DNA of 64,000 nucleotides from Halopseudomonas laoshanensis (GCF_008365385.1 NZ_QOVF01000002.1:682001-746000), one strand, 5' to 3'. Counted from the stretch's first letter, positions 1 through 9,016 are shown. A program made the numbers and translations. The notes: generated by a model not told the origin, from the letters alone.

Positions 1-384
1 GCAGTCGCGGCATTAGCGTTGCTGGTGGCAGCAGCGCTGGGATTGCGTCACTGGTACACCGGCAATCTGGTTGATCACCTGCATACCAGCGTCGCCTTCC
101 AACCCGATGACTGTGCGTTCGGCAAACCGCTGCGCGTGTTGATCGAAAATCGCAGTGATCGTACTGCCACTCTAATTCGCTGGCAGTTGACCGCGACCCA
201 GCCAGACTACAATACCAACCTGGTGGATATCGGCATCACCGACGCTACCTACCAGACCGAGCAGGCGCTGCCTCCCGGCCAGCAATGGCAAGGTTGCTAT
301 AGAGTACCGCCTCTGCGTAGCGGCGCTCACGCGGCCGACCTGGATTACCGGCTGGACCGGCTGAATGCGGATTTTCAGGATTAA
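1..384 (+). CDS. Membrane-anchored protein of unknown function, 5' end missing
   Basis: The gene is already open at base 1 and ends at a TAA at 382-384, so only its last 127 residues are visible. They begin with an Ala/Leu/Val-rich hydrophobic run of about a dozen residues, probably the end of a membrane segment, followed by a soluble domain of roughly 110 residues. That domain has the alternating pattern of a beta-rich fold and contains two cysteines (in DDCAFGK and WQGCYRV), which would suit an extracytoplasmic domain with a disulfide. I do not recognise the family. An SDR gene follows on the same strand 49 bp downstream. Confidence 0.6.
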   Translation, partial: AVAALALLVAAALGLRHWYTGNLVDHLHTSVAFQPDDCAFGKPLRVLIENRSDRTATLIRWQLTATQPDYNTNLVDIGITDATYQTEQALPPGQQWQGCYRVPPLRSGAHAADLDYRLDRLNADFQD

Positions 385-433
385 TGCCACGGCGGCACGC
401 CAAAAACCCTGTCATAAAATAAGGTAGAACAAC

Positions 434-1258
434 ATGACTCAACCTGTTGCATTGATTACCGGCTGCTCCAGCGGCATCGGCCAGGCGCTGGCCTTTGCCT
501 GCCTTGAACAGGGCTATCAGGTCTGGGCCACCGCCCGTAATCCCGAGAGCCTCGCGCCGCTGCTTGCCAAGGGCGCCATAGCCGTTACGCTGGACGTCAA
601 CAATGCACAGCAGATTGCTGCCTGTGCCGAGCGCTTGCGTCAGGAAGCGGGGCGTCTGGATCTGCTGGTCAACAATGCCGGGTACGGCGCTATGGGTCCG
701 ATGCTGGATGCCGATCACGCCACCCTGCTCAAGCAGTTCGATACCAACGTATTTGCACCGGTGCAGATGGTCCGTGCCACTGTGGATCTGTTGCGCGACA
801 GCAAGGGCCTGATCGTCAATATCGGCAGTGTATCGGGCGTCACCACCACGCCATTTTCCGGCGTATATTGTGCGTCCAAGGCCGCCCTGCATGCCATTTC
901 GGATGCATTGCGGCTGGAGCTGACGCCCTTCTCCATTGGCGTGCTGACGGTCATGCCGGGCGCTATCGCTTCGGATTTCGGCAACAATGCCAGCGCGGCT
1001 ATCACCATGGCCGCTGACTCCTGGTACAAGCCTTGGGAAAAAGCGGTGCAGGCGCGCGCTCAGGCTTCGCAGAAAGCCAGCTCAACCAGCGCGACGGACT
1101 TTGCCAAGGAGTTAATGGGCTACGTCAACAGTCCGCTGCGTCCCGAAATCGTGTTGATCGGCGCCAACAGCAGAAACATGGTGCGGCTAAAGCGCTGGTT
1201 GCCGACCTCGATACTCGACGCCCGGCTGCTCAAGCGCTTTGGCCTGAGCAAGTCCTGA
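434..1258 (+). CDS. Short-chain dehydrogenase/reductase (SDR)
   Basis: This 274-residue protein is a classical SDR, a cytosolic NAD(P)-dependent oxidoreductase with a Rossmann fold. Near the N-terminus it carries the cofactor motif TGCSSGIG, then NNAG in the middle of the domain, and a YCASK (Tyr-x3-Lys) catalytic pair preceded by the catalytic serine in NIGSVSG. An upstream AAGGTAG ribosome site, eight bases before the ATG, fits this start. The C-terminal 70 residues are longer than in minimal SDRs and basic, as in SDRs that act on lipid or retinol-like substrates. The substrate cannot be told from sequence. It may be cotranscribed with the membrane protein upstream. Confidence 0.9.
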   Translation: MTQPVALITGCSSGIGQALAFACLEQGYQVWATARNPESLAPLLAKGAIAVTLDVNNAQQIAACAERLRQEAGRLDLLVNNAGYGAMGPMLDADHATLLKQFDTNVFAPVQMVRATVDLLRDSKGLIVNIGSVSGVTTTPFSGVYCASKAALHAISDALRLELTPFSIGVLTVMPGAIASDFGNNASAAITMAADSWYKPWEKAVQARAQASQKASSTSATDFAKELMGYVNSPLRPEIVLIGANSRNMVRLKRWLPTSILDARLLKRFGLSKS

Positions 1259-1290
1259 AGACCTATACCTGAAGGCTGACCAACGGCCGC

Positions 1291-2313
1291 TCAATCACCG
1301 TAAAGGATGGCTTCGGCCTGATGGTCGGCGATCTCCGCGGGCGAGCGTCCCTCGGCGATGCTCTGGGCAAAAATACTGTCCAGGCGCGCCCCGATCAGCT
1401 TGACCCGCTGGGCAATGTCGCCAGCTGCGACGCCCCGGTGGGTCAACGCCACGTAGAGGAGCCCGCCCGCGTTGATCACATAATCCGGCGCATAAAGGAT
1501 GCCTCGCGCATCCAGCAGATCCGCCGCGTCCCGATCCACCAGTTGGTTGTTGGCCGCACCGGCCACCGCAGCGCAACGCAGCCGGTTGATGGTATGCGAA
1601 TCCAGCACGCCGCCCAGGCCGCAGGGCACGAAGATGTCACAGGGCGATTCGTAGACCGCGTCGGCCGCAACCGGCTTGACGCCCAGCTCGTCCACCGCCA
1701 GCCGGACCTTGCCAGCATCCAGATCAGACACCAGCAGGTCCGCACCCTCGGCTACCAGCAGCTCGGCCAATGCATAACCGACGTTACCCAGACCCTGCAG
1801 CATGATCCGCACTCCGCTGAGATCATCCCGGCCCAGCTTGGCCCGCGCGACGCTGCGAATGCCCATCAGTACGCCCAACGCGGTATGCGGGGACGGATCG
1901 CCGGCCTGGGTGGTGCTGGTCACATGCCCGGTCTGCTGGGCAATGCAATCCATGTCTTCGGGGCTGGTGCCGCTGTCCACGGCGGTGATGTAGCCGCCGC
2001 GCAGCGACTCGATACAACGCCCGAACGCCTCGAATAACGCGGCGCGGTTGGGCACATGCGCTGGGCGGAGGATCACTGCTTTACCGCCACCCTGTTCCAG
2101 CCCGGCGAGCGCAGCCTTGTAACTCATGCCCCGGGCCAGCCGAATCGCATCGGCGACAGCTTGTTCGGTAGTGGCGTAAGGCATATAGCGACAGCCGCCC
2201 AGGGCGGGGCCCAGACGCGTATTGTGAATGGCAATAATGGCTTCGAGACCTGTCTGCTCATCGGCAAACAAATGTACCGCCTGCATCCTGTCGGAACGCA
2301 TCGCTGCAAACAT
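1291..2313 (-). CDS. ldh: Leucine dehydrogenase (Glu/Leu/Phe/Val dehydrogenase family)
   Basis: NAD-dependent oxidative deamination of branched-chain amino acids to 2-oxo acids. The start ATG at 2313 gives 340 residues, the usual length; a longer open frame extends upstream without family similarity. Visible landmarks are GGCRYMPYAT (about 39-48), the active-site lysines K66 (GMSYKAALAG) and K78 (GGGKAVI) typical of leucine rather than glutamate dehydrogenases, the catalytic aspartate in AVDSGTSPEDMD (about 111-122), and the NAD-binding GLGNVG (174-179). It lies just downstream of and on the same strand as roxS-roxR, with about 90 bp between, so readthrough or its own promoter are both possible. 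Confidence 0.92.
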   Translation of the reverse strand: MFAAMRSDRMQAVHLFADEQTGLEAIIAIHNTRLGPALGGCRYMPYATTEQAVADAIRLARGMSYKAALAGLEQGGGKAVILRPAHVPNRAALFEAFGRCIESLRGGYITAVDSGTSPEDMDCIAQQTGHVTSTTQAGDPSPHTALGVLMGIRSVARAKLGRDDLSGVRIMLQGLGNVGYALAELLVAEGADLLVSDLDAGKVRLAVDELGVKPVAADAVYESPCDIFVPCGLGGVLDSHTINRLRCAAVAGAANNQLVDRDAADLLDARGILYAPDYVINAGGLLYVALTHRGVAAGDIAQRVKLIGARLDSIFAQSIAEGRSPAEIADHQAEAILYGD

Positions 2314-2403
2314 GATGACACCGCCCTGCTCAGAGAACCTGTGTATCACCCTAGCTGCTTTAACGCCAAACCCCAAGCTATAGTCAGTATTCGCCGAGTC
2401 CCT

Positions 2404-2958
2404 TCAGCGTCTTACCGGGCGCTTCTGTAGTTTGCGCTGCAGGGTGCGCCGGTGCATACCCAGCGCCCGCGCGGTTGCAGAGATATTGCCCTCATGCTCG
2501 GCCAATACGCGCTGAATATGTTCCCACTGCAACCGGTCGACCGACATCGGATGTTCCGGCACCAGGGTGTCCGGGTCGGCCTGCTCAGACAGCAGGGCGG
2601 TGAGCACATCATCCGCATCGGCAGGTTTGCACAGGTAGTTGCAGGCGCCACGCTTGATCGCCTCGACCGCGGTGGTGATGCTGGAATAGCCGGTCAGAAT
2701 CACTACTCGCAACTCCGGATACAGCTCCAACAGCTGCGGCAACAGCACCAGCCCTGAATCCCCTTCCATCTTCAGATCCAGCACGGCGTAATCCGGCTGC
2801 TCCGCGCGCGCCAGCTGCATGGCTTCCTCGGCACCGCCGGCCGTATTCACCCGCAGCCCGCGCCGCGACAAGGCCCGGGCCATTACGCGGGTAAAGGTGG
2901 GGTCATCGTCAACGAGCAACAGCAACGGCTGCTCTTCCTGCTCTGGTACTTCACTCAT
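2404..2958 (-). CDS. roxR: Response regulator RoxR (RegA/PrrA/ActR family)
   Basis: Cytosolic DNA-binding regulator paired with the redox kinase encoded upstream. Its 184 residues comprise a receiver domain (about 10-125) with the acidic pocket VDDDP, phosphoacceptor D61 (in YAVLDLKM) and the conserved K111 (CKPAD), and then a short C-terminal Fis-type helix-turn-helix (about 152-178, GNISATARALGMHRRTLQRK) as in RegA, PrrA and ActR. The family controls respiratory oxidases and redox-responsive genes. The start overlaps the end of roxS by 8 bp, so the two are translationally coupled. Confidence 0.92.
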   Translation of the reverse strand: MSEVPEQEEQPLLLLVDDDPTFTRVMARALSRRGLRVNTAGGAEEAMQLARAEQPDYAVLDLKMEGDSGLVLLPQLLELYPELRVVILTGYSSITTAVEAIKRGACNYLCKPADADDVLTALLSEQADPDTLVPEHPMSVDRLQWEHIQRVLAEHEGNISATARALGMHRRTLQRKLQKRPVRR

Positions 2959-4243
2959 TCTCTGTCTCCCATGCGATCGGCAAGATCACTTCGGCCAGCG
3001 TGCCGCCGCCATCCTGGTTGAAAAGTTTTACGCTGCCGCCCAGACGTTGAACCGCAGCATGACTGAGGAACAGGCCTAGACCGAAGCCCTTCTTGCCTTT
3101 GGTGGTCACAAAGGCAGTGCCGATATGCTCGGCGATATGCAATGGCACGCCGGGGCCGAAATCCCGCACCGACAGACGCAGGCGGCGCTGATCCCACTCC
3201 AGCGCTATCTGAATGCCTTCAGGACAAGCGTCCGCGGCGTTGTTCAGCAGGTTGAGCACCGCCTGGCCCAGCTCCGGGCTGGCCTTGATCAGCGGCGCAG
3301 CCTTCTCCGGCAGCGGCAGCAGTTGCCAGGACACCTCAGGCCGCATCAGCTGCCAGCGCGCCAACAGGCTTTTCAGCCACAGACCGACCGGCTCATCATG
3401 ATGCGGTTGCTGACGGCTGTGCTCGGCGCGGCGGACCATATGCTGCAGGCTGTCCTTGCACATCTTCACCTGCTCCTGCAGCAGGGCCAGGTCTTCCTGC
3501 AACTGAGGATCGGGATAGTCGGTACGCAGATCCTTGAGCAGCACGCTCATGGTCGATAGCGGTGTGGACAGCTCATGCGCCGCGCCGGCGGCAACGCTGG
3601 CGATGCCCAACAACTGATTATCGCGAATACTCTGCTCGCGCCGCTCGGCCAGATGTTCCGCATGCCGCCGCAGCGCAGCCGCCATGCGCACCACAAACAA
3701 GCTTATCAGGCCGGCACTCATCGCCAGGTTCAGCCACATGCCGATCATGTACAGATTGATCAAGCCGGTAGAGAGCTTGAACTCGAAAGCCGCCAGCGGC
3801 TCGTACCAGATCAGCAGCACGCTGTAGGCCGATACTGCCAACCCCGCCAATACCGCAGTGTAGAACCAGGGCAAGGTCGCCGCAGCAATGGTCAGAGGCA
3901 CCAGATAATAGGAAACAAAGGGGTTGGTCGGCCCGCCCGAGTAGTACAGCAGAACACTGTGCACCAGCATATCGAAGGATAGTTGTACCCCGTATTCGAA
4001 ATCCGTCACCGGCCAGCGCCGCGACAGTCTCAACAACGTGAGTATGCTGACCATCGCCGAGATCCCAAGGATCAATAGCAAAGGCGTCCACGGCAGCTCG
4101 AACCAACCGCTGACGTAGGCTCCCATCACCGACAGACTTTGCACCAGCAGCACCAGCAAGCGAATCAATATCAATCGCCACAGATTCTGCCGGGTGGGTG
4201 ACAGCGCCAGTGTGTTGGGGCTCATGAACATCCGTTGGGGCAC
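2951..4243 (-). CDS. roxS: Redox sensor histidine kinase RoxS (RegB/PrrB family)
   Basis: Inner-membrane kinase that reports respiratory redox state. I place the start at a GTG (4243) because AGGAG sits 8 bases before it; in-frame ATGs at 4231 and 4225 lack such a site. The 430-residue protein has about six membrane segments (22-185), the RegB-type heptapeptide GGPTNPF (103-109) associated with quinone sensing, an H-box GAAHELSTPL with H223, a cysteine C262 in the dimerisation region at the place where RegB has its redox-active cysteine, and a HATPase domain (DFGPGVP, GFGLGLFLS). It forms an operon with roxR. Confidence 0.92.
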   Translation of the reverse strand: MPQRMFMSPNTLALSPTRQNLWRLILIRLLVLLVQSLSVMGAYVSGWFELPWTPLLLILGISAMVSILTLLRLSRRWPVTDFEYGVQLSFDMLVHSVLLYYSGGPTNPFVSYYLVPLTIAAATLPWFYTAVLAGLAVSAYSVLLIWYEPLAAFEFKLSTGLINLYMIGMWLNLAMSAGLISLFVVRMAAALRRHAEHLAERREQSIRDNQLLGIASVAAGAAHELSTPLSTMSVLLKDLRTDYPDPQLQEDLALLQEQVKMCKDSLQHMVRRAEHSRQQPHHDEPVGLWLKSLLARWQLMRPEVSWQLLPLPEKAAPLIKASPELGQAVLNLLNNAADACPEGIQIALEWDQRRLRLSVRDFGPGVPLHIAEHIGTAFVTTKGKKGFGLGLFLSHAAVQRLGGSVKLFNQDGGGTLAEVILPIAWETENE

Positions 4244-4444
4244 GTAGCAAACTCCTGAAATGAATGGCGTACGATACCAGAGCATGAGCTTAACAGCGTC
4301 GCACAAAAAACCTTGGCGGGGTACGCTTGAGCTGTTACCAGATGCGCGGAATTATCAGGCCTGGTGCCGGTCTTACATTCGACTGCATTACGGGCCACTA
4401 CGCCACATCAGAAGCCCGATTTCACCTCAGAAGGAACTTACTCT

Positions 4445-5149
4445 ATGCGCTTAGCAACAATTGCACCGATTTGTCTTGGCCTGGGGCTGGCGCTCAGCGC
4501 CCAGGGTCTGCTGGCAGAAGAAGTTCGTTACAACCAGGTATCCCTGCGCGCCGAAGTGCAGCAGGCGGTCAGCCACGACACCCTCCAGGTCCGCCTGTAT
4601 GCCGAAGAACAAGCCAAGGATGCTGGCAAACTCGCTACCAGCATCACCGAACGCCTGAACAAAGCGCTGGATATTGCCCGCCAGACTGAAGGCGTTAGCG
4701 TCTCCAGCGGCAATCGCAGTAGCCGACCGGTTTATGACGAAAAAGGGGAGAAAATCATTGCCTGGCGTGAGCGTGGCGACATTCTGCTCGAAAGCACCGA
4801 TTTCGCCAGCCTGTCTACGCTCACGGGCAAACTGATGGATGAGCTGAACCTGGACGACATGCAATTCAGTCTGTCCCCCGAGAGCCGTCGCAGCACCGAA
4901 GACGAGTTGATTCGCGAAGCCATAGAAGCCTTCAAGGCCCGTGCCGATATAGCCACCCGCAGCCTGGGCGGGACCGACTACAAGATCGTCAATCTGAACC
5001 TGAACAGTCAGTTCATGCAGCCGCCGATGTATCGCGGCGCGAAAATGGCCATGATGGCCGACGCCGAGTCAGCCAGCCCTTCGGTTGAAGGTGGGCAGGC
5101 CGATGTCACCGTCAGTGCCGACGGCATCATCGAAGTCGATCTGCCCTGA
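4445..5149 (+). CDS. SIMPL-domain periplasmic protein (DUF541)
   Basis: The ATG at 4445 follows an AAGGA site by nine bases and begins a clear Sec signal peptide (residues 1-24, basic MRLATIAP start, hydrophobic LGLGLALSAQGLLA, then AEE), so the 234-residue product is expected in the periplasm. The rest matches the SIMPL/DUF541 pattern: an early stretch about nucleotide-like SLRAEVQQAVSHDTLQV, a middle stretch on TGLxxSSG-type turns and a final TVSADGIIEVDLP strand. Relatives are linked to oxidative stress resistance, but the biochemical function is unknown. It is divergent from roxS, sharing an intergenic region of about 200 bp. Confidence 0.85.
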   Translation: MRLATIAPICLGLGLALSAQGLLAEEVRYNQVSLRAEVQQAVSHDTLQVRLYAEEQAKDAGKLATSITERLNKALDIARQTEGVSVSSGNRSSRPVYDEKGEKIIAWRERGDILLESTDFASLSTLTGKLMDELNLDDMQFSLSPESRRSTEDELIREAIEAFKARADIATRSLGGTDYKIVNLNLNSQFMQPPMYRGAKMAMMADAESASPSVEGGQADVTVSADGIIEVDLP

Positions 5150-5164
5150 ACCTTTCGCCCTGTC

Positions 5165-5380
5165 TTATGGCCGCATAAAAGCGTAATCCGCATCCTCGTC
5201 GAGGTTCTCGGCGAGGAAGTGCAGCTCATGCGCAATATCGCTGATGCTGCGCTCACGGCGATATACCGCGATCACCTCGTTCATCAACGCCTTGGCCAGT
5301 TCCTGCTCGTTGAAGCCCTGCGCCTGCGCCGTTGCCAGATTGTCCTGCATCAACTGCGCCGCCAACTTATATACCGACAT
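5165..5380 (-). CDS. Small conserved-looking acidic protein, unknown function
   Basis: A 71-residue protein with a strong ribosome site (AGGAGGG, seven bases before the ATG), which argues that it is real. It is helical, has no membrane segment or cysteine, and ends with an acidic tail (LDEDADYAFMRP). No family is recognised. It is convergent with the SIMPL gene, leaving 15 bp between the stops, and lies downstream of the CbiM-like permease on the same strand. Confidence 0.65.
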   Translation of the reverse strand: MSVYKLAAQLMQDNLATAQAQGFNEQELAKALMNEVIAVYRRERSISDIAHELHFLAENLDEDADYAFMRP

Positions 5381-5444
5381 GATCAGCCCTCCTGTTGAAA
5401 AGCCTATTTCAGCACACTATTGAGCCCGAGGATGTTGATCTGGC

Positions 5445-6131
5445 TCAGCTTTTATCATTCGGATCGAAGGGTTCCTGCAGGTAGCGGTCGCTATCGAAAG
5501 TATCGACCCAGTCCGGGTAGAAGACCACCAGGCCCGCCACTACGGTGCCATTGATAAAGGCTTCGGGGAACGCCACCAGCAGCAGATAACCAAACACCTC
5601 CAGCAATGGCGCCGGCATGACCAACTCGCCGGACCAGGTCAGCATTCCCATACCCGCGAGAATAGTCACCACGGCGCTGACACCGGCGGCAAAAAAGCCA
5701 CTGATAAAAATGTACATGAACAGATTGCTGGGCTTGAAGCGTTCCAGCCCCTGACTGATCAGCAGGGTAACCGCTACCGGCAGCAACACACGCAGAATGC
5801 CGTTGGCACCCAGGGCCGCAGGGTCGTCCCAGCCAATCACCACCATGCCAAGCTGCGCCAGCGTTCCGGCAATGATCGCAAGCTGCCAGTTCAGCAGCAG
5901 CGTGACCGCAGTCAAACCGATAAAATGAAAGGTCAGGCCATTGTCGAAGTCGCGCCGGACCAGCCACAACACTGCTAGCAGAAACATGCTGCCGAACAGC
6001 AAATGCTGACGGCGATTATCCGCCAGCAGCTCTATCCACGACACCCTGAACAACGCCCAGAGCACCGCGCCGCCATACAGCAGCATGGCCAAAACGCACT
6101 GGGTGGTGGTCAACAAACTGGCTGCCAACAT
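5445..6131 (-). CDS. Energy-coupling factor permease, CbiM-like
   Basis: A 228-residue integral membrane protein. The ATG at 6131 is preceded by AGAGAG and starts the first hydrophobic segment; the frame upstream is not protein-like. There are six or so membrane helices, with the family-like segments FHFIGLTAVTLLLNW and an AFPEAFINGTVV loop near the C-terminus characteristic of CbiM-type metal permeases. CbiM proteins import Ni or Co together with CbiQ and CbiO partners, none of which is encoded nearby, so this could be a stand-alone relative whose substrate is unknown. No cobalamin riboswitch could be seen in its leader. Confidence 0.75.
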   Translation of the reverse strand: MLAASLLTTTQCVLAMLLYGGAVLWALFRVSWIELLADNRRQHLLFGSMFLLAVLWLVRRDFDNGLTFHFIGLTAVTLLLNWQLAIIAGTLAQLGMVVIGWDDPAALGANGILRVLLPVAVTLLISQGLERFKPSNLFMYIFISGFFAAGVSAVVTILAGMGMLTWSGELVMPAPLLEVFGYLLLVAFPEAFINGTVVAGLVVFYPDWVDTFDSDRYLQEPFDPNDKS

Positions 6132-6358
6132 ACTTTGCTCTCTGCGCTGACTAATCCAAGGATGATAGCAGCACCGCCAGCGCATCTCACTGACAGGTTG
6201 TCGCAGGGGCCAGCCTGGGTTTGCGCGCCATCCGCGCGCTGCTGCGACGGCGAGCAAAGCAACGGATGCATTCCACGCGGCCAGAGACTAGAATGAGCCC
6301 ATAGTCAGTCAAGCCTGAACGCAGCAACGTACTGCACCCTGATAAAAAAGGTCACAAC

Positions 6359-6535
6359 ATGCCCAGCCGCCTGTATCCCGAAGACCAGAAAAAGGTAGAT
6401 GAGTATCTCAATCTGCCAGCCCAGAAAGTTGAGCGCAAACCCTTCAAGGTCTGGCTGCTGCTGCTGGTGATTCTTGGCACGGTTATCGGTATGGGCCTGC
6501 TCTCGCGCCTGCTCGGCAACCTGGTACTGAGCTAA
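6359..6535 (+). CDS. Small DUF3094 single-pass membrane protein
   Basis: A short gene of 58 codons. The product begins MPSRLYPEDQKKVDEYLN, has a basic stretch (VERKPFK) and a single membrane helix (about 31-55, VWLLLLVILGTVIGMGLL), the layout of the DUF3094 family found in Pseudomonas. AAAAAGG stands seven bases before the ATG. The gene lies 72 bp upstream of ndh on the same strand; in pseudomonads a DUF3094 gene is commonly found at this place, which suggests a role linked with the respiratory chain, though none has been shown. Confidence 0.85.
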   Translation: MPSRLYPEDQKKVDEYLNLPAQKVERKPFKVWLLLLVILGTVIGMGLLSRLLGNLVLS

Positions 6536-6607
6536 GCCCGCCGGCCGAGCATCTGTGCTCCCCGCGCTTGTACTGACGCCCGGTTTATTTCTTACTGAGT
6601 CACGTCC

Positions 6608-7993
6608 ATGTCGCACGCAGAATCGTCGTACGCTGAATCGCAGGTTGCATTACCCCGCATACTGATTGTAGGTGGTGGCGCCGGAGGTCTGGAGCTGGCA
6701 ACCCGCCTGGGTCGCCGTTTAGGCAAAAAGAAACGCGCCCGCATCACCTTGGTCGATGCCAACATGACGCATATCTGGAAGCCACTATTGCATGAGGTGG
6801 CCGCCGGCTCGCTGAACTCCACGGACGATGAGCTCAACTATGTCGCCCAGGCCAAATGGAATCATTTCCACTTTCAGCTCGGCGCCATGACCCACCTTGA
6901 TCGCGAGCGACGCATCATACGTCTGCACGCGATAGCCGATGAAAAGGGCCAGGAACTGATCCCCGAGCGGGAAATAGGTTACGACTATCTGGTGCTGGCA
7001 GTCGGCAGCACGACCAACGATTTCAATACCCCGGGCGCAGCGGAACACTGCCTGTTCCTTGACACCCGCGCTCAGGCCGAACGCTTTCACCGGCTGCTGC
7101 TCAACCAATACATGAAAGCCCAGGCCAGTGGCGAGCAAGACAGCGCTCAGCCGCTCAGCACTCAACTGACTGGCGCGCAAGGAGTGTCTGGCAGCGAGAA
7201 GATCAACGTTGCCATTATCGGTGCCGGCGCGACCGGCGTAGAGCTGGCAGCGGAACTGCATCATGCCGCCCGTTTATTGCAGGCCTACGGCCTGGACCGC
7301 ATTCGCCCTGAAGATTTGAACATCAACCTGATCGAAGCCAGCGGCCGCGTCTTGCCCGCCCTGCCCGAACGCATCAGCGATCCAGTCACCGCCACACTGG
7401 AAAGGCTCGGGGTGAAGCTGCATACCGGCTCACCGGTCAAAGAAGTCACTGCCGACAGCCTGCTGCTGGACAATGGCGAGCGCATCCCCGCTTCTCTCAA
7501 GGTCTGGGCCGCAGGCATCCGGGCCCCGCGTTTTCTTACCGAGCTGGGCCTGGAGACCAATCGCATCAATCAACTGGCGGTGTACAACACCCTGCAAACG
7601 ACCCTCGACACTCGTATTTTCGCCTTCGGTGACTGCGCCGCCTGCCCCTCCGGTGAAGAAGGCAAATTTGTACCGCCGCGTGCCCAGGCCGCTCATCAGC
7701 AAGCGACCTTGCTGGCCAAGAACCTGACCCGGTTGATCGAAGGCGATGACCTGCTCACCTACAAGTACCGCGACTACGGCTCGCTGATCTCGCTGGCCAG
7801 CTTCAGCGCCGTCGGCAACTTGATGGGCAACCTGACCGGCAGCGTCATGCTCGAGGGTAAATTGGCGCGGCTGTTCTATATCTCCCTGTACCGCATGCAT
7901 CAGATGGCGCTGTACGGCGTGCCACGCACTCTGTTGCTGATGCTCAGCGATCGCATAGGCCGTAGTACCGAACCGCGTTTGAAGCTGCACTGA
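6608..7993 (+). CDS. ndh: Type II NADH:quinone oxidoreductase (NDH-2)
   Basis: Peripheral membrane flavoprotein that passes electrons from NADH to ubiquinone without pumping protons. The 461 residues show the N-terminal FAD-binding motif IVGGGAGGLELA (about 20-31), the NDH-2 segment THIWKPLLHEVAAGS, the second dinucleotide motif IIGAGATGVELAAELHH for NADH, and the FAD-contacting FAFGDCAACP near 340. The hydrophobic C-terminal third (residues about 395-440, with LIELASFS-type and MALYG segments) serves membrane binding. An insert of some 20 polar residues near 160 (QDSAQPLSTQ) is slightly longer than I recall from relatives. Confidence 0.93.
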   Translation: MSHAESSYAESQVALPRILIVGGGAGGLELATRLGRRLGKKKRARITLVDANMTHIWKPLLHEVAAGSLNSTDDELNYVAQAKWNHFHFQLGAMTHLDRERRIIRLHAIADEKGQELIPEREIGYDYLVLAVGSTTNDFNTPGAAEHCLFLDTRAQAERFHRLLLNQYMKAQASGEQDSAQPLSTQLTGAQGVSGSEKINVAIIGAGATGVELAAELHHAARLLQAYGLDRIRPEDLNINLIEASGRVLPALPERISDPVTATLERLGVKLHTGSPVKEVTADSLLLDNGERIPASLKVWAAGIRAPRFLTELGLETNRINQLAVYNTLQTTLDTRIFAFGDCAACPSGEEGKFVPPRAQAAHQQATLLAKNLTRLIEGDDLLTYKYRDYGSLISLASFSAVGNLMGNLTGSVMLEGKLARLFYISLYRMHQMALYGVPRTLLLMLSDRIGRSTEPRLKLH

Positions 7994-7999
7994 GGGCCG

Positions 8000-8020
8000 C
8001 TGGCGGACTTAGTCCGCCAG
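8000..8020. terminator. Perfect hairpin between convergent ndh and DUF2891 genes
   Basis: CTGGCGGACT and AGTCCGCCAG form a 10-bp inverted repeat around a single T, effectively an 8-bp stem with a 5-base loop. It lies 7 bp after the ndh stop and overlaps the TAA stop of the opposite gene. There is no T-run, so intrinsic termination is only likely, not certain. Confidence 0.5.
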
Positions 8021-9016
8021 TGCCAGCAGCGCGAAAGTGGTCAGCCAATGCTCGCCCATATAGTCATCCTGAAGATGTGCCAGCCCCGCCTGCAAGTGGG
8101 CGCTGGCGACACTTTCGAGCAGCTTTTTACGAGCGTCGGCTGCAGGCAATTCAGCCGACAACCGGCGCATGCACCAGGCCCGGCTCAAATTCAATCCGTC
8201 CAGATGCGCCAGCCGGCCATCACTGCGATCGGTAACGCCCACCGGGCTCAACAAGCAGCTCGGCTGTCCCGCCGCCAGATCCGGTAGAAACCGCGAGAAC
8301 CAGACCCCGAAATCCGCCCCCGGCAGGACGCGCTGCATCAATAATGCCTGCTGCCAACTGGGCGACAGAAAATCCTCACCGCCGGGCTCCCAGGGTCGAC
8401 AATCCTGATCGTCAACAAAGTAGCGCCGGGCTCTGGCGCAAATGACCTGCTGTAACGCCTGATCGCCTGCCTGATGCGCGTAGTCCAGCGCCAGCGTCAG
8501 GGCAAAGGCGGTGTTGGAATGGCTGCCGCTGCGTATCGGAAAAGCCAGCTTCGGCAGGTAGCGGGTAAAGCGCCCGGCAAGCTCCTCTGCCAACGGCTGT
8601 AAATTGCGTCTCCAGCGCTCACCAGCGCCCGCTGGCAACAACGCCAGCTCGTGGGCCAGCTTCAGTAACCAGGCCCAGCCATAAGGCCGTTCAAAGCCCT
8701 GGCGGCCCGGCAGCATAAAGTACTCCAGCTCGCCAACCACCTTATCGGCCGTCAATTGCTCGTTAAACAGTTCGGTAATCGCCTCAGCCTCAGGCAACTC
8801 AGGATGAATGCGCAGCAGATGCGTCAGCAGCCAATAGCTGTGTACGCAGGAGTGCCAGTCATAGCTGCCATAGAAAATCGGATGCTGCTGATGCGGTAGG
8901 GCCAGGTCGCCGGGCGAATTCAACCGCAGATTTCCCGAATGGGGATACTCGCGGCGCACATGGCCCAGAGCAATTTGCGCAAAGTGGCTGGCGCTGTCGG
9001 CAGTCAGAATATGCAT
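8009..9016 (-). CDS. DUF2891 family protein
   Basis: A 335-residue soluble protein matching the DUF2891 pattern: an N-terminal HFAQIALGHVRREYP segment, then the family hallmark HPIFYGSYDWHSCVHSYW (about 60-77), a GWAWLLKLAHEL segment, and a late FLSPxWxxxLLM stretch (about 225). The alpha/alpha barrel look and the conserved His/Asp/Trp residues recall glycan-processing hydrolases, but no activity is known. I chose the ATG at 9016; the longer open frame above it runs toward the tRNA genes and looks noncoding. Confidence 0.82.
   Translation of the reverse strand: MHILTADSASHFAQIALGHVRREYPHSGNLRLNSPGDLALPHQQHPIFYGSYDWHSCVHSYWLLTHLLRIHPELPEAEAITELFNEQLTADKVVGELEYFMLPGRQGFERPYGWAWLLKLAHELALLPAGAGERWRRNLQPLAEELAGRFTRYLPKLAFPIRSGSHSNTAFALTLALDYAHQAGDQALQQVICARARRYFVDDQDCRPWEPGGEDFLSPSWQQALLMQRVLPGADFGVWFSRFLPDLAAGQPSCLLSPVGVTDRSDGRLAHLDGLNLSRAWCMRRLSAELPAADARKKLLESVASAHLQAGLAHLQDDYMGEHWLTTFALLALAD

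Noticed and set aside
6132-6358. Possible cobalamin riboswitch before the CbiM-like gene
   Set aside because: No B12-box consensus could be found on the minus strand in the leader.
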